Source: Streptomyces beigongshangae
GTDB lineage: Bacteria > Actinomycetota > Actinomycetes > Streptomycetales > Streptomycetaceae
DNA length: 51,107 nt
Reading direction: 5' to 3'
Assembly: GCF_019710745.1 (NCBI RefSeq)
Contig: NZ_JAHKJW010000055.1
Span: 1 to 51,107, forward strand
In this document: positions 26,170 to 33,993 of the stretch, one piece after another
Numbering within the stretch: the stretch's first letter is position 1
Layout: each line of letters starts with the position of its first letter
Notes under the pieces: model-generated
Databases searched by the model: none
The model's input: the letters and a program-made list of their open reading frames with translations, nothing else
Told to the model about the DNA's origin: nothing
Position numbers and translations under genes: made by a program

Positions 26170-27285
26170 GTGGCGGAGAATGGTGGTGTGGCAGGCGCGG
26201 GGCGGGAACGGGCGCGGCACTGGCAGTACGCGGAGCTGCCCGGTGTCGACCTGCTGCGCGCCCGGTACGTCCACAAGACCTTCGTCCGGCACACGCACGA
26301 GAACTTCGTCATCGCGGCCATCGCCGACGGCGCGGAGATCTTCCACCACGGTGGCGCCGACCGGTACGCGGGTGCCGGGACCCTCGCCCTGGTCAACCCC
26401 GACACCCCCCACACGGGACGCGCCGGGGTCCCCGAGGGGTGGCGGTACGGGGCGGTGTACCCCTCGCCGGAACTGGTGGCGGAGATCGCCGCCGAGACCA
26501 CGGTCCTCCGCGGCACCCCCGGCTTCCTGACCCCGGTGCTCGACGACCCGTACGCCGTGCGGCTGGTCCATCAGGTGCTGCGGGCCGCCGACGAGGGCAA
26601 CGCGCTCGCCGCCGACACCCTGCTGAGGGCGGCCGTGACCCGGCTGCTGAGGCGGAACGGCGGACCGCTGCCGCAGCGGACCCCGCGGACGGCCGGTGCC
26701 CGGGTGGCGGCACGTGCGCGTGCCGTGCTCGAAGAGCGGCTGGTGCGGCCGCCCACGCTGGAACGGCTCGCCGGTGATCTCGGGACCAGCCCCTTCGCGC
26801 TGCTGCGCGCCTTCCGGGACGCCTACGGCATGCCGCCCCACGCATGGCTCACCGATGTCCGTGTGCGGCGTGCGCGCGGGCTGCTGGACGCGGGGGTCGT
26901 ACCCGCCGAGGCGGCGCTCGCCGTGGGCTTCACCGACCAGCCGCACCTGAACCGGCACTTCACCCGGATCGTGGGCGTACCACCGGGGTCCTACCAGCGC
27001 GAGCGCAAGAACGTACAAGAGGCGCGGCGGGGGCCTGGCCTAGGGTCCGACGCGTGGCAGAAGAAACAACTCTCGGGGACGTACGAAGTACGGACGCCCG
27101 AAACGCAGACGCCCGCAACGCGGACATACGAAGCACAGGGATACGAGACACAGGGATACGAGGCACGGACGCCCGAGACGCAGACACATCCGGTGCGGAC
27201 GGCGGGAAGCCCGACGCCGCCGTCGTACGGGACGCCCTCGGCGTCGGAGTGGCCGTCGGGCTCTCCGGCTTCGCCTTCGGGGTGA
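26170..27285 (+). CDS. AraC-family transcriptional regulator with repeat-encoded tail
   Basis: 371 aa from a GTG with GAGGG/GAGG upstream. An AraC-type cupin sensor (about 20-150; FVRHTHENFVIAAI and LVNPDTPHTGR) is followed by a double HTH (about 190-280; TLERLAGDLGTSPFALLRAF and AALAVGFTDQPHLNRHFTR). Homology ends near residue 283. The remaining ~88 residues are a Thr/Pro/Glu/Gln-rich tail made of pentapeptides such as TPETQ and GYETQ, encoded by the 15-bp repeat at 27078-27197. This overlaps the azlC start by 232 bp in another frame. It probably controls azlCD just downstream. The stop at 27285 is the first in frame, so the tail should be translated unless read-through is blocked. An alternative start is GTG at 26188. 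Confidence 0.83.
   Translation: MAENGGVAGAGRERARHWQYAELPGVDLLRARYVHKTFVRHTHENFVIAAIADGAEIFHHGGADRYAGAGTLALVNPDTPHTGRAGVPEGWRYGAVYPSPELVAEIAAETTVLRGTPGFLTPVLDDPYAVRLVHQVLRAADEGNALAADTLLRAAVTRLLRRNGGPLPQRTPRTAGARVAARARAVLEERLVRPPTLERLAGDLGTSPFALLRAFRDAYGMPPHAWLTDVRVRRARGLLDAGVVPAEAALAVGFTDQPHLNRHFTRIVGVPPGSYQRERKNVQEARRGPGLGSDAWQKKQLSGTYEVRTPETQTPATRTYEAQGYETQGYEARTPETQTHPVRTAGSPTPPSYGTPSASEWPSGSPASPSG
27041..27046 (+). promoter_or_regulatory. -10 element of azlC inside the AraC gene
   Basis: TAGGGT lies 7 nt before the azlC GTG, suggesting a leaderless azlC transcript starting within the araC-type coding sequence. No clear -35 is seen. Confidence 0.45.
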
Positions 27286-27926
27286 CCTCGGCGGGCAGCG
27301 GGCTCACGGTGCTGCAGACCTGCGCCCTCAGCCTGCTGGTCTTCACCGGTGCCTCACAGTTCGCCCTCGTGGGGGCCCTGGCCGGCGGAGGCAATCCGTT
27401 CACGGCGGCCGCGGGTGCGTTCTTCCTGGGGGTGCGCAACGCGTTCTACGGGCTGCGTCTGTCGCAGCTGCTGGCTCTCCCGCGCGTGGTGCGCCCGTTC
27501 GCCGCCCAGTGGGTCATCGACGAGACCACGGCCGTGGCGCTCGCCCAGCCCACCCGGCGCGGTGTGCGGATCGGGTTCACCGTCACCGGCCTGTCGCTCT
27601 ACGTCCTGTGGAACCTGACGACGCTGTTCGGCGCGCTGGGCGCCGAAGCCATCGGCGACACCGACGCGTGGGGCCTGGACGCGGCCGGACCGGCGGTCTT
27701 CCTGGCGCTGCTCGCGCCGATGGTCAGGACCACCGCGGAGCGGGCGGTCGCGGGGCTCGCGGTCGTCCTCGGGCTCGGTCTGCTGCCCGTACTGCCGGCC
27801 GGTGTCCCCGTCCTGGTGGCCGCGCTGGCAGCCCCCCTCGTCCTCTGGGCGGACGGCCGCCGCAGGGCGCGCACGGCGCCCGCGGAGGCGGCCGGCGAGC
27901 GCGACACGGTGGAGGAGGAGCGGTGA
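27054..27926 (+). CDS. azlC: AzlC-type branched-chain amino acid exporter large subunit
   Basis: 290 aa. Family homology starts near residue 55 (VRDALGVGVAVGLSGFAFGV) and includes FTGASQFALVGALA, FFLGVRNAFYGLRLSQLL and a conserved QWVIDETTAVA segment. Five or more membrane helices follow. With AzlD it exports branched-chain amino acids or analogues. The first ~50 residues are hydrophilic and contain eight pentapeptides (DVRST, DARNA, DARNA, DIRST, GIRDT, GIRGT, DARDA, DTSGA) from the 15-bp repeat. The GTG is chosen for the -10 element 7 nt upstream. A later start would cut into the first helix. The stop overlaps azlD by 4 bp. Confidence 0.85.
   Translation: MAEETTLGDVRSTDARNADARNADIRSTGIRDTGIRGTDARDADTSGADGGKPDAAVVRDALGVGVAVGLSGFAFGVTSAGSGLTVLQTCALSLLVFTGASQFALVGALAGGGNPFTAAAGAFFLGVRNAFYGLRLSQLLALPRVVRPFAAQWVIDETTAVALAQPTRRGVRIGFTVTGLSLYVLWNLTTLFGALGAEAIGDTDAWGLDAAGPAVFLALLAPMVRTTAERAVAGLAVVLGLGLLPVLPAGVPVLVAALAAPLVLWADGRRRARTAPAEAAGERDTVEEER
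27078..27197 (+). repeat. Eight copies of a 15-bp tandem repeat in the araC/azlC overlap
   Basis: Units such as gacgcccgaaacgca, gacgcccgcaacgcg, gacatacgaagcaca, gggatacgagacaca and gggatacgaggcacg follow each other without gaps for 120 bp. The length is a multiple of three, so both overlapping frames stay open and each encodes a pentapeptide repeat. Confidence 0.9.
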
Positions 27927-28231
27927 ACATCTGGATCGCGATCGGTGTGACCGCTGTCGGCTGCTATGCCGTGAAACTGATCGGGCTGCTGATTCCCGCG
28001 GGCGTACTGGAGCGTCCGCTCGTCCAGCGGCTCGCCGCCCTGCTGCCGGTCGCCCTGCTGGCGGCGCTGACCGCGCAGCAGACCTTCGCGGACGGCCGTG
28101 TCCTGTTGCTGGACGCGAAGGCCGCCGGACTCGCGGCGGCCGCCGTGGCACTGCTGCTGCGGGCCCCCTTCCTGCTGGTCGTGGCCGCGGCCGTGCTGGT
28201 CACGGCAGGGGTACGGGCGATGACGGGCTGA
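27923..28231 (+). CDS. azlD: AzlD-type branched-chain amino acid exporter small subunit
   Basis: 102 aa with three to four membrane helices. The family pattern is visible: an N-terminal helix (WIAIGVTAVGCYAVKLIG), RPLVQRLAALLPVALLAAL and a terminal RAPFLLVVAAAVLVTAGVRA. The GTG start overlaps the azlC stop (GTGA), with GGAGGAG immediately upstream, so the two subunits are translationally coupled. It ends 5 bp before the convergent gene at 28237. Confidence 0.9.
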   Translation: MNIWIAIGVTAVGCYAVKLIGLLIPAGVLERPLVQRLAALLPVALLAALTAQQTFADGRVLLLDAKAAGLAAAAVALLLRAPFLLVVAAAVLVTAGVRAMTG

Positions 28232-28236
28232 GGGCG

Positions 28237-29181
28237 TCAGCCGACGGGCAGCCCGTAGGCTCTCAGGGTGCGCAGCGCCTCGACGGTGACGATCGGGCGC
28301 GTCTCCAGGGCGGTGCCCGGCGCCCACGGGCGCCGGCGGACGGGCCAGCCGCCGTCCTCCAGCTGCTGACCTTCCAGGAAGCAGAGGGAGCGGGCCATCT
28401 CCCCGTCGGTGAACCACGCGCGCGCGAGGGAGGCCGGCGTCCTCGCGTAGTCGTGCGGCAGACGGCGTTCCCCCGGCGCGTGCCCCGGTGACACGGGAGA
28501 CGCCTCGGGGTCCTGCGGATCCAGCACCGCGAGCCGCTGTTCGCGCACCAGGCGGCCGAGCCGGTCGGCGGCCGCCTCCGCGCGCGGGCGGTCGGGCGCC
28601 GAGTCCAGGAAGGACACGGCGGCCTCGATCTCGTACGGATGCGGCTTCTCCAGGGACTCCACCGCCTGCCAGCAGAAGTCCGTGGCGCGGAAGAGCCAGG
28701 CGTGCCACACCTCGTTGCGGTGCAGCAGCCCCACCACGGGACCGGTGGCGAGCAGCTCGCTGGGCGGGTCGTCCGTGATCGGCACGAAGGGCGCCGACGG
28801 GTAGCCCCGCTGGCTGGGGCGGACGGCCGGCAGGGCGCCGTCCTGTGTCGACACGGAGGTCAGGTAGCGGCACACGCGTTCCACCCGCTGTCCGCCGCAA
28901 CGCCCGATCGAGTCCAGGACGCGCAGCGCGTGCCCGGCGTGCAGCGGCTGGCTGACCGGGCCGCGCAGATCGGGCTCCAGCGCGTGGCCGTACCCGTCGT
29001 CCTCGTTGCGGTAGGCGGACAGCGCGGTCTCGACCGCGTCCGCGCCGCCGCCCAGGAAGTGGTACTCGAAACGGCGCTGCTCCAGCACGCGCGCGGTGAG
29101 CCAGACGAACTGCTCGGCGCGGGCGACGGGGGTGTGCGCCGGGGGCGTCGGGGCGAGTGGGGATGCTCCTGTTACGGCCAT
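28237..29181 (-). CDS. Terpenoid-cyclase/prenyltransferase alpha-alpha toroid-fold protein, function unknown
   Basis: 314 aa. It shows repeated helical segments with QDGALPAV, EDDGYGHALEPD and LEDGGWPVRR motifs (QxDGxW-like repeats) typical of the squalene-cyclase/prenyltransferase toroid. The DxDD catalytic motif of class II cyclases is not evident, so it may be a binding or non-cyclising relative. TACGGT lies 7 nt before the ATG (minus strand, 29194-29189), suggesting a leaderless mRNA. It is divergent from the DUF3046 gene. I cannot assign a substrate. Confidence 0.7.
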   Translation of the reverse strand: MAVTGASPLAPTPPAHTPVARAEQFVWLTARVLEQRRFEYHFLGGGADAVETALSAYRNEDDGYGHALEPDLRGPVSQPLHAGHALRVLDSIGRCGGQRVERVCRYLTSVSTQDGALPAVRPSQRGYPSAPFVPITDDPPSELLATGPVVGLLHRNEVWHAWLFRATDFCWQAVESLEKPHPYEIEAAVSFLDSAPDRPRAEAAADRLGRLVREQRLAVLDPQDPEASPVSPGHAPGERRLPHDYARTPASLARAWFTDGEMARSLCFLEGQQLEDGGWPVRRRPWAPGTALETRPIVTVEALRTLRAYGLPVG

Positions 29182-29261
29182 GGGTCAGACCGTAGGGCGA
29201 AAAGCGCGCCCGGCGAGCGGTCCCGGACCGGGCCCACCCCCAGGAGCGGGATACTGGAGTC

Positions 29262-29456
29262 ATGCGGTTGACGGTCTTCTGGCAGCGGATGGCGGATCAC
29301 TTCGGTACGGGGTACGCCGACACCTTCGCGCGCGACCACGTGATGTCGGAGCTCGGCGGACGTACGGTGCAGCAGGCGCTGGACGCGGGCTGGGAGGCGA
29401 AGGACGTGTGGCGCGCGGTGTGTACGGCGGTGAACGTTCCCGACGAATCGCGCTGA
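29262..29456 (+). CDS. DUF3046 family small protein
   Basis: 64 aa. The sequence MRLTVFWQRMADHFGTGYAD followed by VMSELGGRTVQQALDAG and VWRAVC fits the actinobacterial DUF3046 family, usually encoded a little upstream of recA as here. Function is unknown. GATACT lies 6 nt before the ATG, suggesting a leaderless or near-leaderless start. Confidence 0.85.
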   Translation: MRLTVFWQRMADHFGTGYADTFARDHVMSELGGRTVQQALDAGWEAKDVWRAVCTAVNVPDESR

Positions 29457-29517
29457 CCGACCACGAAGATCCGGGGGAGCGGGGTCCATCGCCGTCGGCG
29501 TGGGCGAGACTTGGCCC

Positions 29518-30792
29518 GTGGCATCGACAGATGAGACCGCGCAGGTCGGACAGCACGCATCCCCGCTCGGCACGACACCTCCCGGGCCCCCGGTCCGGGG
29601 CGCGGCCGAGGGGGGCGGCGGTATGCCGCGCTGGCTGCCACGGGCCATGGTGCTCGCCCTCGCCCTCGTCGCCTGCTTCCAGCTCGGCAGTTGGGCCTTC
29701 CACCAGCTGACCGGACTGCTGATCAACATCTTGATCGCGTTCTTCCTGGCGCTCGCCATAGAGCCGGCGGTGAGCTGGCTGGCCTCGTTCGGCATGCGCA
29801 GGGGACTGGCCACCGGTCTCGTGTTCCTCATCGTGATGTCCGTGAGCGCGGGCTTCGTCGCCCTGCTCGGTTCGATGCTCGCCGGACAGATCATCGACAT
29901 CGTCGAGGACTTCCCCAAGTACGTCGACTCCGTGATCAGCTGGGCCAACACCACCTTCCACACGGAGCTCAGCCGTGTCGACATCCAGGACAGCCTGCTC
30001 CGCTCCGACTGGCTCCGGAAGTACGTGCAGAACAGCGCGACCGGTGTCCTGGACGTGTCCGCGCAGGTGCTGGGCGGCCTCTTCCAGCTCCTGACGGTCA
30101 CCCTGTTCGCGTTCTACTTCGCCGCCGACGGTCCGCGGCTGCGGCGCGCGCTGTGCTCGGTGCTGCCGCCGGCCCGGCAGACGGAGGTCCTGCGCGCGTG
30201 GGGGATCGCCGTCAACAAGACGGGCGGCTACCTCTACTCCCGCGGTCTGATGGCTCTCGTCTCCGGTCTGGCGCACTACGTCCTGCTGGAGTTCCTCGAA
30301 GTGGACTACGCGCCCGTGCTCGCCGTCTGGGTGGGCCTGGTCTCGCAGTTCATCCCCACCATCGGCACGTACCTCGCGGGCGCCCTGCCGATGCTGATCG
30401 CCTTCACGGTCAATCCCTGGTACGCGTTGTGGGTGCTGGTCTTCGTCGTGATCTACCAGCAGTTCGAGAACTACGTGCTGCAGCCCAAGCTGACCGCGAA
30501 GACGGTGGACATCCACCCGGCGGTCGCCTTCGGATCGGTCGTCGCGGGCACCGCCCTGCTCGGAGCCGTCGGCGCGCTGATCGCCATCCCGGCGATCGCC
30601 ACCCTGCAGGCGTTCCTGGGGGCGTACGTGAAGCGGTACGACGTCACGGACGACCCGCGGGTGCTCGGCCGCCACGAGCGCGTCTCCGGCGCTCTCCTGA
30701 AGCGCGTGCGGCGCCTCGTGCGGCGCCTCGTGCGGGGTGGCGCCGACGAGCCGCCGCCGGCGCGGGACGACGCGCCCCGCCCCTCCGCCTAG
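29518..30792 (+). CDS. AI-2E transporter (YdiK/PerM) family membrane protein
   Basis: 424 aa. An ~40-residue hydrophilic N-terminus precedes about eight membrane helices in the family's 3 + 5 arrangement, with a soluble loop between (about 150-200). Diagnostic segments are LLINILIAFFLALAIEPAV, QFIPTIGTYLAGALPML and IYQQFENYVLQPKL. The basic Arg-rich tail is RRLVRRLVRG. Members export small solutes or act as Na+/H+ antiporters; the name from autoinducer-2 export need not apply. The GTG at 29518 is chosen because GAGACT ends 6 nt upstream; another GTG lies in frame at 29500. A recA promoter follows about 130 bp later. Confidence 0.83.
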   Translation: MASTDETAQVGQHASPLGTTPPGPPVRGAAEGGGGMPRWLPRAMVLALALVACFQLGSWAFHQLTGLLINILIAFFLALAIEPAVSWLASFGMRRGLATGLVFLIVMSVSAGFVALLGSMLAGQIIDIVEDFPKYVDSVISWANTTFHTELSRVDIQDSLLRSDWLRKYVQNSATGVLDVSAQVLGGLFQLLTVTLFAFYFAADGPRLRRALCSVLPPARQTEVLRAWGIAVNKTGGYLYSRGLMALVSGLAHYVLLEFLEVDYAPVLAVWVGLVSQFIPTIGTYLAGALPMLIAFTVNPWYALWVLVFVVIYQQFENYVLQPKLTAKTVDIHPAVAFGSVVAGTALLGAVGALIAIPAIATLQAFLGAYVKRYDVTDDPRVLGRHERVSGALLKRVRRLVRRLVRGGADEPPPARDDAPRPSA

Positions 30793-30922
30793 CCGCACCA
30801 GGTCCTTCCCGGCTGCCTCTTCCGGCCGCCTCTCCCGGCGGTCCCCGCGCCGTCCGTGCGACGCCGGGGTCGGCCGGGGTGATGCGGGCCGCGACACGCC
30901 CTCGGGGGACCGGATGATGCGC

Positions 30923-30952
30923 TTGACATCAAAATCGAACATACATTCTTAT
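30923..30952 (+). promoter_or_regulatory. recA promoter with SOS (LexA) box in the spacer
   Basis: TTGACA (30923-30928) and TCTTAT (30947-30952) are 18 bp apart. Between and overlapping them, GAACATACATTC (30937-30948) matches the Gram-positive LexA box GAAC-N4-GTTC with one mismatch, placed to block RNA polymerase. The transcript would have a leader of about 155 nt. Confidence 0.82.
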
Positions 30953-31014
30953 TGAGGTTCCGGCGGGGCCCGAGATCGGGATGAAGGCGGGCGTTTCGTG
31001 CGGAAGTGCCCGAG

Positions 31015-31023
31015 TTATCCACA
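31015..31023 (+). promoter_or_regulatory. DnaA-box-like TTATCCACA in the recA leader
   Basis: A perfect match to the classical DnaA box TTATCCACA lies about 57 nt downstream of the likely recA transcription start. It could be coincidental. It is one base from the Streptomyces form TTGTCCACA. Confidence 0.4.
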
Positions 31024-31112
31024 GGCTGGACGGGCGTCGGGACGCATTGTCAGTGGCAGGCGTTAGCGTCTTTGACGTGAAGCGATCGACTCAAGCAAAT
31101 CGGGTGGAACCC

Positions 31113-32237
31113 ATGGCAGGAACCGACCGCGAGAAGGCGCTCGACGCCGCTCTCGCACAAATTGAACGGCAGTTCGGCAAGGGCGCGGTCATGCGCCTCG
31201 GCGAGCGGCCGAACGAGCCCATCGAGATCATCCCCACCGGGTCGACCGCCCTCGACGTCGCACTCGGCGTCGGCGGTCTGCCGCGCGGCCGGGTGGTCGA
31301 GGTGTACGGCCCGGAGTCCTCCGGCAAGACGACCCTGACCCTGCATGCGGTGGCCAACGCGCAGCGGGCCGGCGGCCAGGTCGCGTTCGTGGACGCGGAG
31401 CACGCCCTCGACCCCGAGTACGCGAAGAAGCTCGGCGTCGACATCGACAACCTCATCCTGTCGCAGCCGGACAACGGCGAGCAGGCCCTGGAGATCGTGG
31501 ACATGCTGGTCCGCTCCGGCGCCCTCGACCTCATCGTCATCGACTCCGTCGCCGCCCTGGTGCCGCGTGCGGAGATCGAGGGCGAGATGGGTGACTCGCA
31601 CGTGGGTCTGCAGGCCCGTCTGATGAGCCAGGCGCTGCGGAAGATCACGAGCGCGCTCAACCAGTCGAAGACCACCGCGATCTTCATCAACCAGCTCCGC
31701 GAGAAGATCGGCGTGATGTTCGGCTCCCCGGAGACCACGACCGGTGGCCGTGCGCTGAAGTTCTACGCCTCGGTGCGTCTCGACATCCGTCGTATCGAGA
31801 CCCTGAAGGACGGCACCGACGCGGTCGGCAACCGCACCCGCGTCAAGGTCGTCAAGAACAAGGTCGCGCCGCCCTTCAAGCAGGCCGAGTTCGACATCCT
31901 CTACGGGCAGGGCATCAGCCGCGAGGGCGGCCTGATCGACATGGGCGTGGAGCACGGCTTCGTCCGCAAGGCCGGCGCCTGGTACACGTACGAGGGCGAT
32001 CAGCTCGGCCAGGGCAAGGAGAACGCGCGCAACTTCCTGAAGGACAACCCCGACCTGGCCGACGAGATCGAGAAGAAGATCCTGGAGAAGCTCGGTATCG
32101 GCGTGAAGCCGGAGGAGCCCACCGCCGAGGCGGGCGTGGACGCGGCGGCGCCGGCCGATTCCGGCGAGGCCGCGAAGGCGGTTCCCGCTCCCGCGGCCAA
32201 GGCCACCAAGCCCAAGGCCGCGGCGGCCAAGAGCTAG
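31113..32237 (+). CDS. recA: Recombinase RecA
   Basis: 374 aa. It forms ATP-dependent filaments on single-stranded DNA, drives strand exchange and stimulates LexA self-cleavage. Walker A GPESSGKT is at 67-74; Walker B is LIVIDSVAAL; loop L2 is GSPETTTGGRALKFYASVRL (a signature of the family). The C-terminal 45 residues are a Lys/Ala/Pro-rich tail typical of Streptomyces RecA. The ATG is chosen from the conserved N-terminus (AGTDREKALDAALAQIERQF), with GGTGGA upstream. It is cotranscribed with recX, 3 bp downstream. Confidence 0.98.
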   Translation: MAGTDREKALDAALAQIERQFGKGAVMRLGERPNEPIEIIPTGSTALDVALGVGGLPRGRVVEVYGPESSGKTTLTLHAVANAQRAGGQVAFVDAEHALDPEYAKKLGVDIDNLILSQPDNGEQALEIVDMLVRSGALDLIVIDSVAALVPRAEIEGEMGDSHVGLQARLMSQALRKITSALNQSKTTAIFINQLREKIGVMFGSPETTTGGRALKFYASVRLDIRRIETLKDGTDAVGNRTRVKVVKNKVAPPFKQAEFDILYGQGISREGGLIDMGVEHGFVRKAGAWYTYEGDQLGQGKENARNFLKDNPDLADEIEKKILEKLGIGVKPEEPTAEAGVDAAAPADSGEAAKAVPAPAAKATKPKAAAAKS

Positions 32238-32240
32238 CCC

Positions 32241-33242
32241 GTGACACGGCGAACGGACTGGGCCGAGTACGTCCACCCCGTCGCCCCCGAAGGGCAGGGC
32301 CGCAGGGGAGGCATCGGCTCTGCCGCGGACAGGGGCAGCGCACACGAAGGCGGCGGACCGTACGGCGACGACGCGTCGTTCGGTCCCGGCGCCCCGGGCG
32401 CGGACGGGGGAGACGACGATCGCGGGGGCGACCGCCGAGGGCGCGGCGGGTCCGGGCGCCGCGGCGGCAGGTCTCGTGGTGCAGGAGGGCGGGAGGACGA
32501 AGGTTCACCGGGCAGCGGCCGGGGGCGCGGCACCGGTGACCGGCCGTACGCGGACGGCGTGGACGACGGGGAGGACGTGGACGACGCGGAGCGGGACGGC
32601 GGGCTGCGGGGCGAGAGCGCCCCGGGCCGCGGAGGCCGTGCCCGACGGGCGCGCGGGCGACGGGGCTTCGGGGAGTCGTCCGGCGGCGCACAGGACGGAG
32701 GTTCCCCTTCCTCGTCGAGGGCCGAGGCGGGGGAGCCTCCGCGGGACCCGGCTGAGCGGGCGCGGGCGATCTGCCTGCGCCTGCTCACCGGGACCCCGCG
32801 CACGCGGAAGCAGCTTGCCGACGCGTTGAGCAAGCGCGAGATCCCGGACGACGTGGCGGAAGAGGTGCTGTCCCGTTTCGAAGAGGTCGGTCTGATCAAC
32901 GACGGTGCCTTCGCGGATGCCTGGGTCGAGTCCCGCCACCACGGCCGGGGTCTCGCCCGGCGGGCGCTCGCCCAGGAGCTGCGCACCAAGGGCGTGGACC
33001 CCATGCTGATCGACGAGGCGGTCGGGCGGCTCGACTCCGACCGGGAGGAGACGACCGCGCGCGAACTCGTCGCGCGCAAACTGCGCTCCACCCGCGGTCT
33101 CGACCGAGACAAGCGCATACGGCGCCTCGCGGGCATGCTCGCCCGCAAGGGCTACTCCCAGGGCACTGCCCTGCGCGTGGTCCGGCAGGCGCTGGAGGAG
33201 GAGGGCGAGGACACGGGGTTCCTCGGCGACGGGGAGTTCTGA
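32241..33242 (+). CDS. recX: RecX regulatory protein with very long disordered N-terminus
   Basis: 333 aa; the usual RecX is 150-200 aa. The C-terminal ~165 residues hold the three-helix RecX repeats (ICLRLLTGTPRTRKQLADAL; GLINDGAFADAWVESR; GLARRALAQELRTKGVD). RecX binds RecA filaments and limits their activity. The first ~165 residues are Gly/Arg/Asp-rich low complexity with many charged runs. The GTG lies 3 bp after the recA stop codon, so coupling from recA supports this start. Internal in-frame starts close to the RecX domain are possible but lack good ribosome binding sites. Confidence 0.9.
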   Translation: MTRRTDWAEYVHPVAPEGQGRRGGIGSAADRGSAHEGGGPYGDDASFGPGAPGADGGDDDRGGDRRGRGGSGRRGGRSRGAGGREDEGSPGSGRGRGTGDRPYADGVDDGEDVDDAERDGGLRGESAPGRGGRARRARGRRGFGESSGGAQDGGSPSSSRAEAGEPPRDPAERARAICLRLLTGTPRTRKQLADALSKREIPDDVAEEVLSRFEEVGLINDGAFADAWVESRHHGRGLARRALAQELRTKGVDPMLIDEAVGRLDSDREETTARELVARKLRSTRGLDRDKRIRRLAGMLARKGYSQGTALRVVRQALEEEGEDTGFLGDGEF

Positions 33243-33430
33243 GAGGTTCCGGAGGGCTTCGGGTTCCGAGGGATTCGACGGGGTCCGCCGGTCCGGCCGG
33301 CGCCGGGTTCCGGGCACGGTCGACGCGCGGGGGCGCCTGCCGCGTCCGGAACCCGGCGCCGTGCGACGCGGCACACTGCCCGACCGCGAGGCTCCCGGAG
33401 TCCTCTCCGGCACGGTGACGACGGCGGAAG

Positions 33431-33521
33431 GACAAGGAGCTCTTTCGGGCAGACAAGGAGCCCTTTCGGGCAAGGGCGCATGAGTCCCTTTCGGGCAAGG
33501 ACCGAGTACCTGCCCGAAGGG
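33431..33521. repeat. Repeats and hairpins between recX and the rhodanese gene
   Basis: gacaaggagctctttcgggc is repeated with one change at 33431 and 33452 (period 21). A third cctttcgggca copy ends at 33497. A complementary tgcccgaagg lies at 33511-33520. Any of the three can pair with the last, giving alternative stem-loops for terminating recX or the convergent rhodanese transcript. The stretch 33243-33430 holds nothing else I recognise. Confidence 0.65.
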
Positions 33522-33537
33522 CCCCCGCCACCGGTGG

Positions 33538-33993
33538 CTATGCCGGTGGCCCCGCCTCCGGCACCGCTCCCGGATCCCCCTCCGCCACCACCGGCAACCC
33601 GGCCTCCCGCCATGCCTGGAAACCGCCCACCAGGTCCGTGGCCCGGTGGAGGCCCAGGCGGCGCAGGGACTCGGCCGCGAGGCTCGACGCGTAGCCCTCG
33701 TTGCAGAGGACCACGACCCGCAGGTCGTGGTTCGTGGCCTCTGGGGCACGATGACTGCCCCGGGGGTCGAGCCGCCACTCCAGTTCGTTGCGCTCGACGA
33801 CGAGCGCCCCGGGAATCAGGCCGTCGCGCTCGCGCAGTGCCGCGTACCGGATGTCGACGAGCAGGGCGTCGCCCGTCCGCGCGGCGTCGTGGGCGGCCTG
33901 CGCCTCCACCCGGTCGAGGCCCGCGCGCACCCGCTCCAGCAGTTCGTCGATCCCCACGGGGCGCTCGGCGGGCCCGGGGCGTTCGGCCGTCAC
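33538..33993 (-). CDS. Rhodanese-like sulfurtransferase domain protein
   Basis: 151 aa, one rhodanese domain (about 40-140). The active-site cysteine is Cys97 in VVLCNEGYASS, where the loop carries the persulfide. The CH2A-like LLVDIRY and CH2B-like LVGGFQAWREAGLPV motifs are present. It transfers sulfane sulfur to thiols or other acceptors. The GTG start overlaps the stop codon of the cysteine dioxygenase gene by 4 bp, so the two are made together and likely act on cysteine-derived sulfur. Confidence 0.88.
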   Translation of the reverse strand: MTAERPGPAERPVGIDELLERVRAGLDRVEAQAAHDAARTGDALLVDIRYAALRERDGLIPGALVVERNELEWRLDPRGSHRAPEATNHDLRVVVLCNEGYASSLAAESLRRLGLHRATDLVGGFQAWREAGLPVVAEGDPGAVPEAGPPA

